A stretch of DNA of 64,000 nt from Pseudomonas syringae (GTDB taxonomy: Bacteria; Pseudomonadota; Gammaproteobacteria; Pseudomonadales; Pseudomonadaceae). The stretch covers positions 5,094,501-5,158,500 of the forward strand of contig NZ_CP066265.1 in assembly GCF_023278085.1 (NCBI RefSeq), given 5' to 3'. The notes under the pieces are model-generated. The model saw nothing but the letters and a program-made list of their open reading frames with translations. It did not search any database and was not told the origin of the DNA. The position numbers and the translations under genes were made by a program. This document shows positions 54,572 through 62,766 of this stretch, piece by piece. Each line of letters opens with the position of its first letter. Positions within the stretch are counted from its first letter, which is position 1.

Positions 54572-55042
54572 TCATCCGCCAAACGAGGCGTATTGCAGCG
54601 GCAGGCCGGTGGTGAATTTGATCTGTTCCATGGCGAAGCTGGAGCTTACGTCGCTGATACCGGGGATGCTGATCAACTGTTTATAGACGGCGTCGTAACC
54701 CGCGATATCAGCCACTACGATGCGCAACATGTAGTCGGTGTCGCCGGCCATGCGATAGCACTCGACCACTTCGGGCAGGTCGCCGACAGCGGCGTGGAAC
54801 TGTTCCAGCCAGGCGGCGTTGTGCTGATTGGTACGGATGGCGGCGAAGACGCTGACTGATACGTTCAGGCGCTGTGGATTGAGCAGCGCGACGCGACGAT
54901 CGATGATGCCGGCTTCTTCCAGTTTCTGGATTCGTCGCCAGCAGGCGGTGCTGCCCAGCCCGATGCGTTCGGCGATGTCGGCGACCGAGCGCGTGCAGTC
55001 GGTTTGCAGGATGTCGAGGATTGCCCGGTCGAACTTGTCCAT
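54572..55042 (-). CDS. Lrp/AsnC-family transcriptional regulator
   Basis: A 156-residue protein: helix-turn-helix (FDRAILDILQTDCTRSVADI, AERIGLGSTACWRRIQKLEE) at 3-50 and the RAM effector domain at 65-145 (VVECYRMAGDTDYMLRIVVA). It is typical Lrp length. Lrp proteins usually bind amino acids and often control adjacent divergent genes; the cysteine-desulfurase-like gene lies 343 nt away in the other direction. Confidence 0.92.
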   Translation of the reverse strand: MDKFDRAILDILQTDCTRSVADIAERIGLGSTACWRRIQKLEEAGIIDRRVALLNPQRLNVSVSVFAAIRTNQHNAAWLEQFHAAVGDLPEVVECYRMAGDTDYMLRIVVADIAGYDAVYKQLISIPGISDVSSSFAMEQIKFTTGLPLQYASFGG

Positions 55043-55070
55043 TAGCTGTTTCCTGATTTAGTCGCCCTAC

Positions 55071-55182
55071 ATTGATCGTTCCTCACGCTCCGCGTGGGAA
55101 TGCCTGTCGTGACGCTCCGCGTCACACCTCTATGCAGCACCCTATGTCTTGGGATTGGACGCAGAGCGTGCGGAATGATAGG
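55071..55182. repeat. REP-like elements
   Basis: ATCGTTCCTCACGCTCCGCGTGGGAATG, GTGACGCTCCGCGTCAC and GGACGCAGAGCGTGCGGAATGAT are members of the dispersed palindrome family, in the gap between the Lrp gene and the class V aminotransferase gene. No gene is seen in the rest of the gap (55183-55385). Confidence 0.75.
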
Positions 55183-55385
55183 TGTCTGGCTCCGATTTAC
55201 TGCCTGACGCAGCATCCTAGAATTTTTAATCGTATTAATCCAAGCCAAAGCGAATATTTTTTCGCATTCACTCTTCATACCCGAGCAAATATCAAAAAAA
55301 TTCGCCTCGCGCATCAGTAATCTTTCAGGCAATCGGCCTTGCAGGCCAGCCCCTGATTCTGACTCGATGACAAAGTGAATTGCCC

Positions 55386-56540
55386 ATGACCACCTCTGCG
55401 CTCTATTTGGATTACGCCGCTACCACGCCTGTCGACGAACAGGTGATCGAAGCCATGGTTGCCTGCATGGGCCGCGAAGGTCATTTCGGTAATCCGGCGT
55501 CCAGCGGGCATGGTTACGGGCAGGTCGCGCGTCAGGCTGTCGAACAGGCGCGGCGTCAGGTGGCTGATGCGGTAGGCGCACCGGTCGATACCATTGTCTG
55601 GACCTCCGGCGCGACCGAGTCCAATAACCTGGCGATCAAAGGCATTGCTCATGATGCCAGCGCGCAGCGCCGGCACATTATTACCAGCGTGCTGGAACAC
55701 AAGGCGGTGCTCGATACCGTCAGCACACTGGAGCGCCAGGGCTTTCCTGTCACCTGGTTGAAGCCCGACGCGCAAGGGCTGATCCAGCCGCAGGCCGTTC
55801 AGGCGGCTTTGCGTGAAGACACGCTGCTGGTGTCGTTGATGCTGGTGAACAACGAGCTGGGCACGCTGACCGATATTGCCCGCATTGGCGAACGGGTGCG
55901 TGAACACGGGGCGTTGTTTCATGTGGACGCTGCGCAGGCGGTCGGCAAGGTGAACGTCGATCTGGCCAGCCTGGCCGTGGATCTGATGTCGTTCTCGGCA
56001 CACAAGGCTTATGGCCCAAAGGGCATCGGCGCGCTGTATGTCGGCCCCCGTGCGCATTCGCTGTTGCAGGCGCAGATCCATGGCGGCGGGCACGAAGGCG
56101 GCTTTCGTTCGGGAACGCTGGCAACGCATCAGATCGTCGGCATGGGCACGGCCTTTGCGCTGGCGATCGGCAAGGCCGACGCTGAAAACCGTCGTATCGA
56201 GGAACTGAGCAGTCATTTGCGCGAAGGCCTGCTGGCCCTGCCGGACGTACACCTCAATGGCTGTCCTGAGCAGCGCATCCCGCACACTCTGAATCTGTGC
56301 ATCACCCGCAGCGGTTTCAGCAGTTCGCAGGTGTCGCACAGCCTGGCGCTGTCCTCGACGTCCGCGTGCAACTCGGCGAGTAATGCGCCTTCACATGTGC
56401 TGCTGGCTCTCGGGCTGGAGCCTGCGAAAGCGCTCGCCAGCGTGCGGGTCAGCCTGGGCCGCTACACCACGCAGGCCGATGTCGAGCGCGCCATTGAGGT
56501 GTTCAGCAAAGCACTCAGCGCGCCTGCCGCGTTCTGGTAA
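55386..56540 (+). CDS. Class V PLP aminotransferase, cysteine desulfurase-like
   Basis: A 384-residue protein from ATG 55386. LYLDYAATTPVDEQVIEAM, TSGATESNNLAIKG, VLEHKAVLD, LVNNELGTL, FHVDAAQAVGKV and FSAHKAYGPKGIGALYV (PLP lysine) match IscS/NifS. The Cys loop is present as SSTSACNSAS, like the SSGSACTSAS of IscS. No iscU, iscA or regulator is adjacent, so it is a stand-alone paralogue; a role in sulfur or selenium transfer, or another beta-elimination, is possible. A divergent Lrp gene may control it. Confidence 0.88.
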   Translation: MTTSALYLDYAATTPVDEQVIEAMVACMGREGHFGNPASSGHGYGQVARQAVEQARRQVADAVGAPVDTIVWTSGATESNNLAIKGIAHDASAQRRHIITSVLEHKAVLDTVSTLERQGFPVTWLKPDAQGLIQPQAVQAALREDTLLVSLMLVNNELGTLTDIARIGERVREHGALFHVDAAQAVGKVNVDLASLAVDLMSFSAHKAYGPKGIGALYVGPRAHSLLQAQIHGGGHEGGFRSGTLATHQIVGMGTAFALAIGKADAENRRIEELSSHLREGLLALPDVHLNGCPEQRIPHTLNLCITRSGFSSSQVSHSLALSSTSACNSASNAPSHVLLALGLEPAKALASVRVSLGRYTTQADVERAIEVFSKALSAPAAFW

Positions 56541-56684
56541 TTTACACAGCCTCTGAAGCCGCCCGTCCAGCGGGCGGCTCCCCGCCTTTCTTCGCCCCCA
56601 AACCTAAGCTTCTGTCTTATAGCTTGCAGCTTGCAGCTTGCAGCTAAATGAAAATGTAAATCTCCTGATACAAAAAGACACAAA

Positions 56685-56702
56685 TTGGCACAGTTCTTTC
56701 TT
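56685..56702 (+). promoter_or_regulatory. Sigma-54-like promoter candidate
   Basis: TTGGCACAGTTCTTTCTT fits the RpoN consensus TTGGCAC-N5-TTGCT with correct spacing. The -24 GG is intact; the -12 element is TTTC where TTGC is expected, a mismatch at an important base. Transcription would enter the non-coding region, so an RNA product is possible. Confidence 0.3.
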
Positions 56703-57649
56703 GTGGAACGGTCGTGCCATAAACCAATGGTGCTCGCAGCATTCAAGGGGGGCTTACACGCACCAACGTGCAGTCCACGAATGCCAAAACGTTCATAAAC
56801 AGTGCAGGCGCCCGATCACGAGTCTCGCGCCTCACCAGGAAAGGAATCTAGCTGTGCCAGATGAGTACCGTTGCAAACCCGTGCTGCACCGACGACCCGC
56901 CTTCGAACTATCGGTTGACGTCGACCAGACCTGTCCGGTTGCTTCATCCTGTGCCGTGCCCGTTGGCGACTGTCTGAAAACCCGGCACTTTTTTACGTAA
57001 AAACCTTCGCGCCTCTTTCTGGATGTTCTGATTGATTAATCAGGGCCTGGTTACCTGCGCGCGCAATAAGAGCAGGCCGCTTTTGCGCCTGAAAGTTACG
57101 TCAACTAACCGGCAACGACTGTCGGACCTTTTTATTGGATTGGTTCATCCAGGCCATCTTCCTTCGGTGGCTCTTTATTTCAATACCTTTATCGATCACA
57201 CACACCAGGAGTGTCTGTCTTTGAGCGAATAACCAACTAATGCACCAACGTGATCACCGACAAGCCTTATTGGTGCATCCAGAAAACTGACCAACAGGTC
57301 ATGCTTTTCCAATTCGTCTGAATGAGCAGAGGGGATACTTTCATCTGCAGATCCATTTCAAATGTCCATCATATAAACAGCTTCTAACCAGCCGAACGCT
57401 GCAATCGATAAATAGTTACAGGAATGCGACACGGACACTGAATCCGCGCCAGGCGCTAGAGCCTTCTGGCACAACGGTTGCAATGTATCCATTCAGGAAC
57501 ACGACGGTACGTCTGCGTACACGACGATAAGAAAACAAGGATCAGTAATGCGAACGCCCTAGTTGAGAACTCGTTGCCCTGTTTGAGCCTGTGACTGCGT
57601 CAAGGCTCAAGGGTGTCATGCACCTGACTAACGTGCGGATATCCAGCAA

Positions 57650-57672
57650 TCGAATATTCATCAAATATTCGA
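57650..57672. promoter_or_regulatory. 9-bp inverted repeat upstream of tonB
   Basis: TCGAATATT and AATATTCGA with a 5-nt spacer, 41 nt before the tonB ATG. It could be an operator or an RNA stem in the leader. It is not a Fur box by sequence. Confidence 0.4.
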
Positions 57673-57712
57673 ACGGACTTTTATTGCCCTTCAACTACCC
57701 GAGGGAGCGTTA

Positions 57713-58537
57713 ATGAATGATGCGGTAATAATGAAAGCGGTCCCCGGTCCATCGCCCGATGAAATGTCGACGGCGTGGCAGGGCATCCCTTTCAAAGCCA
57801 ATACGTCACGCCCGGGCGGCGTTAACAAGCCGCAAGTCATGGTGTTGATTGCTGCGTCGGTACTTATCCACGGTGTTATCTGGTGGTACATGCAAACTGC
57901 GCAGCCCGAGCTGCCGGAAGTTGCACCACAAGTTCCAGAAATGACCATTGAACTGACCAGCCCGACGCCGCCTGCGCCAGAACCACCGCCGCCCGAGCCA
58001 CCACCTCCGCCACCTCCCCCGCCGCCACCACCCGAGCCGGAACAGCCGGTCGAGGACCCGGACGCGGTGGAGCCGCCACCCAAGCCGGTGGAGAAGCCGA
58101 AGGTCGAGAAGCCCAAGCCGGTCAAGAAAGTCGAACCGGTGAAAAAGCCAACGCCGCCTGCGCCAACGCCTGCCGCCGCGCCGAGCCCGCCTGCGCCGCC
58201 AACACCTGCGCCTGCACCTCCGGCACCTGCCGCGCCACCGGCTCCGGCCAAGGAAAGCGCTGCGGTATCCGGGCTCGCCAGCCTGGGTAACCCGCCACCG
58301 GAATATCCGGGGCTGGCGCTGCGTCGCAGTTGGGAAGGCCGCGTGGTGCTGCGCATCAAGGTGCTGCCCAACGGCCGCGCAGGGTCGGTCGAGGTGACCA
58401 AATCCAGCGGCAAACCGGCACTGGACGATGCGGCCGTAGAGGCCGTGCGCAACTGGAAGTTTATCCCGGCCAAGCGTGGCGATACGCCGATTGAAGGCTT
58501 CGCGACGCAGACCATCGACTTCAAGCTGCCGGAATGA
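57713..58537 (+). CDS. tonB: TonB energy-transducing protein
   Basis: A 274-residue protein. It has a cytoplasmic N-terminus of about 40 residues, longer than usual, one membrane helix (VMVLIAASVLIHGVIWWY, about 43-60), a proline-rich periplasmic spacer (80-185, with Pro-Glu then Lys-Pro repeats) and a C-terminal TonB domain (GNPPPEYPGLALRRSWEGRV, then VRNWKFIPAKRGDTPIEGFA). It links ExbB-ExbD proton flow to outer-membrane receptors. exbB and exbD follow at once, and a receptor gene after that. GGGAG precedes the ATG. Confidence 0.93.
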   Translation: MNDAVIMKAVPGPSPDEMSTAWQGIPFKANTSRPGGVNKPQVMVLIAASVLIHGVIWWYMQTAQPELPEVAPQVPEMTIELTSPTPPAPEPPPPEPPPPPPPPPPPPEPEQPVEDPDAVEPPPKPVEKPKVEKPKPVKKVEPVKKPTPPAPTPAAAPSPPAPPTPAPAPPAPAAPPAPAKESAAVSGLASLGNPPPEYPGLALRRSWEGRVVLRIKVLPNGRAGSVEVTKSSGKPALDDAAVEAVRNWKFIPAKRGDTPIEGFATQTIDFKLPE

Positions 58538-58587
58538 TCCGGCGCATGACAACCGACAATTCATTTAAAGCTGGTGAGGTTTAAACC

Positions 58588-59295
58588 ATGAACGCATCGC
58601 TCTCTTCCATGATCGTCCCGGCCGTGCTCTGGGCCTTGATTGTGTTTTCCGTATTGAGTTGGGCCCTGTTGCTGATCAAGTCGGCGCAGTACGTCCGCCA
58701 GAAGTCCCAGAACAAACAGTTCACCAAGGCGTTCTGGAGTGCGCCGGACCTGCTCACCGCGGCCGAACACTCGGCGCAATACCCCGGCGCCCTGGCGCGT
58801 ATTGCCAACAGCGGTTTCGAGGCGATGGCGGTCGATGACGCGCCGCGCACCACCCAGCAACTGGCCCACACCATCAACCGCTCGGACCGTCTGGAACGCA
58901 ACCTGCGCCAGCAGATACAAAAAGAACGTCGCGCGCTGGAAAGTGGCCAGGCGATTCTCGCCAGTATCGGCAGCACCGCGCCCTTCATCGGTCTGTTCGG
59001 TACGGTCTGGGGGATCATGGAAGCGCTGCAAAGCATCGGCGTGACCGGCTCGGCCAGCCTTGAAGCGGTCGCCGGCCCAATCGGTCACGCACTGGTCGCC
59101 ACCGGCGTGGGTATCGCCGTCGCAGTGCCGGCAGTGCTGATCTACAACTTCTTCCTGCGCCGCCTCAAGCTCGCCGTGGCCGACATGGATGACTTCGCCC
59201 ACGACTTCGACGCCCTCGCCCAGCGCAGCGCCTTTGCCGTCACGCGTCAGCCCATCGCCAGCAAGAACGGCCATGCCGTTCGGGAGGCCAGCTAA
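58588..59295 (+). CDS. exbB: ExbB proton-channel protein
   Basis: A 235-residue MotA/TolQ/ExbB protein with three membrane segments (about 8-28, 125-150 and 165-190). SIGSTAPFIGLFGTVWGIM and GHALVATGVGIAVAVPAV are the channel helices of the family. It forms a pentameric inner-membrane channel with ExbD. The stop overlaps the exbD ATG by one base (TAATG), so they are coupled. The gene lies 50 nt after tonB. Confidence 0.94.
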   Translation: MNASLSSMIVPAVLWALIVFSVLSWALLLIKSAQYVRQKSQNKQFTKAFWSAPDLLTAAEHSAQYPGALARIANSGFEAMAVDDAPRTTQQLAHTINRSDRLERNLRQQIQKERRALESGQAILASIGSTAPFIGLFGTVWGIMEALQSIGVTGSASLEAVAGPIGHALVATGVGIAVAVPAVLIYNFFLRRLKLAVADMDDFAHDFDALAQRSAFAVTRQPIASKNGHAVREAS

Positions 59296-59696
59296 TGTCG
59301 TTCTCCACTCAAGACAGCGATGAAGTACTCAGCGAAATGAACGTCACGCCGCTGGTCGACGTAATGCTCGTGCTGCTGGTGGTGTTCATCGTCACCACGC
59401 CGCTGATGACCAACGCCATCAAGGTCAATCTGCCCAAGACCGATGCGGTCGCGCCTGCCGAGAAGAAGAACCCGGTGGTGGTCAGCGTGGATCAGGACGG
59501 CAAGTTCTACCTCGCCAAATCGGAAATCGCCCCGGAACTGCTGGAGAAAAGCCTGCAGGACGAAAAGGCCAAGGACCCGGAAATCCGCGTTCAGCTACAG
59601 GCCGACACCGCCGTGAACTACGGCCAGGTGGCCAAGGCCATGGCCTCCATCGAACGCTCCGGCATTACGAAGATATCCGTCATGACAGCGAAATGA
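59295..59696 (+). CDS. exbD: ExbD biopolymer transport protein
   Basis: A 133-residue protein with an N-terminal membrane helix (MNVTPLVDVMLVLLVVFIVT, residues 15-34) containing the essential Asp in PLVDVMLV, and a periplasmic domain. It completes the TonB-ExbB-ExbD complex. Length is standard. Confidence 0.94.
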   Translation: MSFSTQDSDEVLSEMNVTPLVDVMLVLLVVFIVTTPLMTNAIKVNLPKTDAVAPAEKKNPVVVSVDQDGKFYLAKSEIAPELLEKSLQDEKAKDPEIRVQLQADTAVNYGQVAKAMASIERSGITKISVMTAK

Positions 59697-59900
59697 ATCG
59701 CGATTGATTTGAGGGCTTCGCCGCGCGAAGCCGTCTGACCCGACTCCCGTTAATGCGGTCGTCCGTGGGCTGAAAAGCCCCTGGAGGGGAGCGGCTTGCT
59801 GGAAAAAGAGAAGTGGAATACCCGCTCGGCACAACCGCGTCGGGAACAGAGGGCTCACAAGGCCATTTCAATAAATGTCTGGATCAAGTCGGAACTAACC

Positions 59901-62621
59901 ATGCTGATGAATCTTCCCGGTTGCACCCTCAAACCACTGGCCCTCGCGGTCCGGCGTCATCCACGTGCCCTGCTCTGTGCATTGGCCATGGGCATGAGCG
60001 GTGCTCAGGCGGCAGACGCCGTCGATGCGGACACCAGCGGCTCGGCCGTGTCCTCCAGTGCAGCGGTTGTGCCTGCCACGACTCAATTGCAACGCGTCGA
60101 AGTGACCGGTTCGGCGATCCGCCGGGTCGATGCCGAAACCGCAGTACCGATTACCATCCTGCGCGCCGACGACCTGAAGAAACAGGGCGTGACCACCACT
60201 CAGGAGATGGTCCAGCGCATCACCGGCAGCCAGTCGATCCAGAACAGCGCAGGCTCGATCGGCGCCAGCACCGGCGGCGCGTCCTTCGCCGACATGCGCG
60301 GCATCGGCGCGAACAAGACGCTGGTGCTGCTCAACGGCCGCCGTCTGGCCAACAATGCGATCTCGGGTGTGGGCACGCCCAACGGCAGCGCCATCGACCT
60401 GAACATGATTCCGTTCGCCGCCATCGACCGTGTCGAAGTACTGCGTGACGGCGCCTCGGCGCTGTACGGCACCGACGCCATCGGCGGCGTGATCAACTTC
60501 ATCACCAAGAAATCCCTGACCGACGGCACCCTGACCCTGGGCGGCGACACGCCTACCGCCAGCGGTGGCGGTGCCAGCAAGGACATGAGCGGCAGCTGGG
60601 GCTTCGGTGATCTGGAGCAGGACCGCTTCAACGTCATGGGCGTATTCAACTACAACAAGCAGCAGAATCTGGATGCCAACGACCGTTCGTTTGCCAACGA
60701 CTACCAGCCCGGTCGCGGGCTCAACCAGACCTCCGGCACGGCCTACCCGGCCAACTATTATCAGGGCGATAACTCGGGCAACCCGCTGGGCAGAAACTGC
60801 AACGGGCCTAACCTGATCGCCAGCAATGGCATCTGCCGCTTCAGCACCCGCGAATACATCGACCTGATCCCGCAGACCGAGAAAACCTCGTTCTTCGGCA
60901 AGGCCACCGGCAAGCTGGCCGACGATCACAACGTCAGCCTCGAATACTTCTGGGCGCGCAACAACAACCAGACCGGCATTGGCCCTGCGCCCCTCACCGG
61001 TTTGTCGCTGGACGCGTCGTCGCCGTTCTACCCCGGCAACGGCATTACCCCGGCACCCACCGATTTCACCCTTGACCCGACGCAACCGGTCAGCACCGCC
61101 TGGCGGGAAACCGCAGCGGGCGCACGTGGGTCAAGCGACCAGAACACCAGCCAGCGTTTCCTGCTGAATTTCGACGGTCTGGTAGGCGGCTGGGACTACA
61201 ACGTCGGCGCGTCATACAACCAGAACAAGGTCCTTTCCTCGGTCGACAGCGGTTTTGTCAGCGACTCGGCAATGCGTCAGGGTCTGGCTAACGGCGTACT
61301 CAATCCGTTCGGGCCGCAAACTGCCGCAGGGCAGGCGTTGATCGATGCCAACGAGTACCACGGCCAGTATTCCAGCGCCGTAGGCCGGGTAGCCGGCCTG
61401 GATGCGCGTATCAGCCGGGAAGTCGGCGACTGGTTTGGTGCAGGCCCTGCCGGGCTGGCGCTGGGCGGCGAATACCGCAAGGAAAAGATGCACCAGGACT
61501 TCGACCCCTTCGTCAACGACATCAGCAGCCTGGGTCTGGACGCAGCCGGCAGCGTAGAAGGCGACCGCAGTGTCAAAGCCGAATACGCCGAACTTAACGT
61601 ACCCGTACTGGACAGCCTTGAGCTGACCGCAGCTGTTCGTCATGACAAATACAGCGACTTCGGCAGCACCACCAACCCCAAGTACTCGTTCCGCTATCAG
61701 CCGTTCAAGCAACTGGTGGTTCGTGGTGCCTACAGCGAAGGCTTCCGTGCGCCGTCGCTCTATGAGCTGTATGCGCCGCGAAACCTGAGCTACACCCAAG
61801 GCTATTACAACGACCCGGTACTGTGTGCGGGTGGCACCGTGCAACCAGGCGGTAACGCCGGTCGCGACTGCCAGCAGCAGTTCCTCAACAACAGCGGTGG
61901 CAACACGGAGCTGGCCCCGGAAAAAGCCCGCAACATGACCCTGGGCTTCGTCTATCAGCCAGTCAGCAACCTGTCGATGGGGCTGGATTTCTGGTGGATT
62001 CACATCTCCAACCAGATTCAGTCGTTCCCCGAGTCGACCGTGTTCGATGACCCGAACACCTACGCCGACCGCTACGTTCGCGCCGCCGATGGCTCGATTG
62101 CCAACATCGTGACCGGCAACGCCAACCTGGGTGTCGTCAAAACCAGCGGTATCGATGTGTCCCTCGACTATCGCTTTCCGAACACGCCTTACGGCCAGTT
62201 CGGTCTGGGCATGACTGGCACTTACGTCACCCGTTATGACTTCCAGAACATCATCGACGGCCCGTATACCGACAAAGTGGGCGACTTCCAGGGCGACGGC
62301 GTGATCTCGCGCTGGAAGCACGTGCTGACCGGCACCTGGTCGCTGGGCGACACCCGCGCGTCCCTCACCAACCGCTTCACCAGCGGTTACAACGACTATG
62401 ACCGCACCACCAACGCTCGGGTCGCGTCGTATGCGCTGTGGGACATGTCGGTCGGCCACACCTTTGAAAAGGTGCTGGATATCGACGCCGGTGTACGCAA
62501 CCTGTTCGACCGCACCCCGCCGTTCTCCAACCAGGCCTACAACTTCCAGTCCGGCTACGACCCTCGTTACGCCGACCCGCTGGGCCGCACCCTGTTCGCA
62601 CGCGCGACTTACCACTTCTGA
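59901..62621 (+). CDS. TonB-dependent outer-membrane receptor
   Basis: A protein of about 906 residues. A long signal peptide (PRALLCALAMGMSGAQAADA, preceded by a basic stretch) leads to a plug domain: VEVTGSAIRRVDAETAVPIT, MRGIGANKTLVLLNGRRL and LRDGASALYGTDAIGGVINF. The rest is a beta-barrel ending in RTLFARATYHF, with terminal aromatic Phe. The RRVDAETA plug type belongs to Oar/SusC-unlike receptors for larger or unknown ligands rather than classical siderophores. The start is taken at 59901, since residues from 59796 give no signal peptide. It follows tonB-exbBD and probably is their client; the substrate is unknown. Confidence 0.87.
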   Translation: MLMNLPGCTLKPLALAVRRHPRALLCALAMGMSGAQAADAVDADTSGSAVSSSAAVVPATTQLQRVEVTGSAIRRVDAETAVPITILRADDLKKQGVTTTQEMVQRITGSQSIQNSAGSIGASTGGASFADMRGIGANKTLVLLNGRRLANNAISGVGTPNGSAIDLNMIPFAAIDRVEVLRDGASALYGTDAIGGVINFITKKSLTDGTLTLGGDTPTASGGGASKDMSGSWGFGDLEQDRFNVMGVFNYNKQQNLDANDRSFANDYQPGRGLNQTSGTAYPANYYQGDNSGNPLGRNCNGPNLIASNGICRFSTREYIDLIPQTEKTSFFGKATGKLADDHNVSLEYFWARNNNQTGIGPAPLTGLSLDASSPFYPGNGITPAPTDFTLDPTQPVSTAWRETAAGARGSSDQNTSQRFLLNFDGLVGGWDYNVGASYNQNKVLSSVDSGFVSDSAMRQGLANGVLNPFGPQTAAGQALIDANEYHGQYSSAVGRVAGLDARISREVGDWFGAGPAGLALGGEYRKEKMHQDFDPFVNDISSLGLDAAGSVEGDRSVKAEYAELNVPVLDSLELTAAVRHDKYSDFGSTTNPKYSFRYQPFKQLVVRGAYSEGFRAPSLYELYAPRNLSYTQGYYNDPVLCAGGTVQPGGNAGRDCQQQFLNNSGGNTELAPEKARNMTLGFVYQPVSNLSMGLDFWWIHISNQIQSFPESTVFDDPNTYADRYVRAADGSIANIVTGNANLGVVKTSGIDVSLDYRFPNTPYGQFGLGMTGTYVTRYDFQNIIDGPYTDKVGDFQGDGVISRWKHVLTGTWSLGDTRASLTNRFTSGYNDYDRTTNARVASYALWDMSVGHTFEKVLDIDAGVRNLFDRTPPFSNQAYNFQSGYDPRYADPLGRTLFARATYHF

Positions 62622-62766
62622 GTGTGACGACGCGGCCCACACCACGCTCCGTGGGCCACGTCAGATTGCGAGCTCGCCCCCTCCGGCCCAGGTTTCATCC
62701 ACCTTCCCCGGCCGGGGGCTTTTTCGCGACTCAGGGTCATTCAGTGCGTATGAGGAAAGCCCCATC

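Larger units (their letters stand above)
56541..57712. other. 1.17-kb non-coding region upstream of tonB
   Basis: No credible gene: open frames such as 56638-57000 lack ribosome sites and families. The region contains a short tandem AGCTTGC repeat (56621-56644), a sigma-54-like sequence (56685), the 11-mer GCACCAACGTG twice (about 56760 and 57242), the inverted repeat TGCACCAA/TTGGTGCA (57241-57277), CTGATTGATTAATCAG (57028-57043) and a 9-bp inverted repeat (57650-57672). A small RNA or a long 5' leader is possible. Confidence 0.55.

Noticed and set aside
56638..57000. 120-codon open frame before tonB
   Set aside because: No ribosome site, irregular composition and no similarity; the region looks non-coding.
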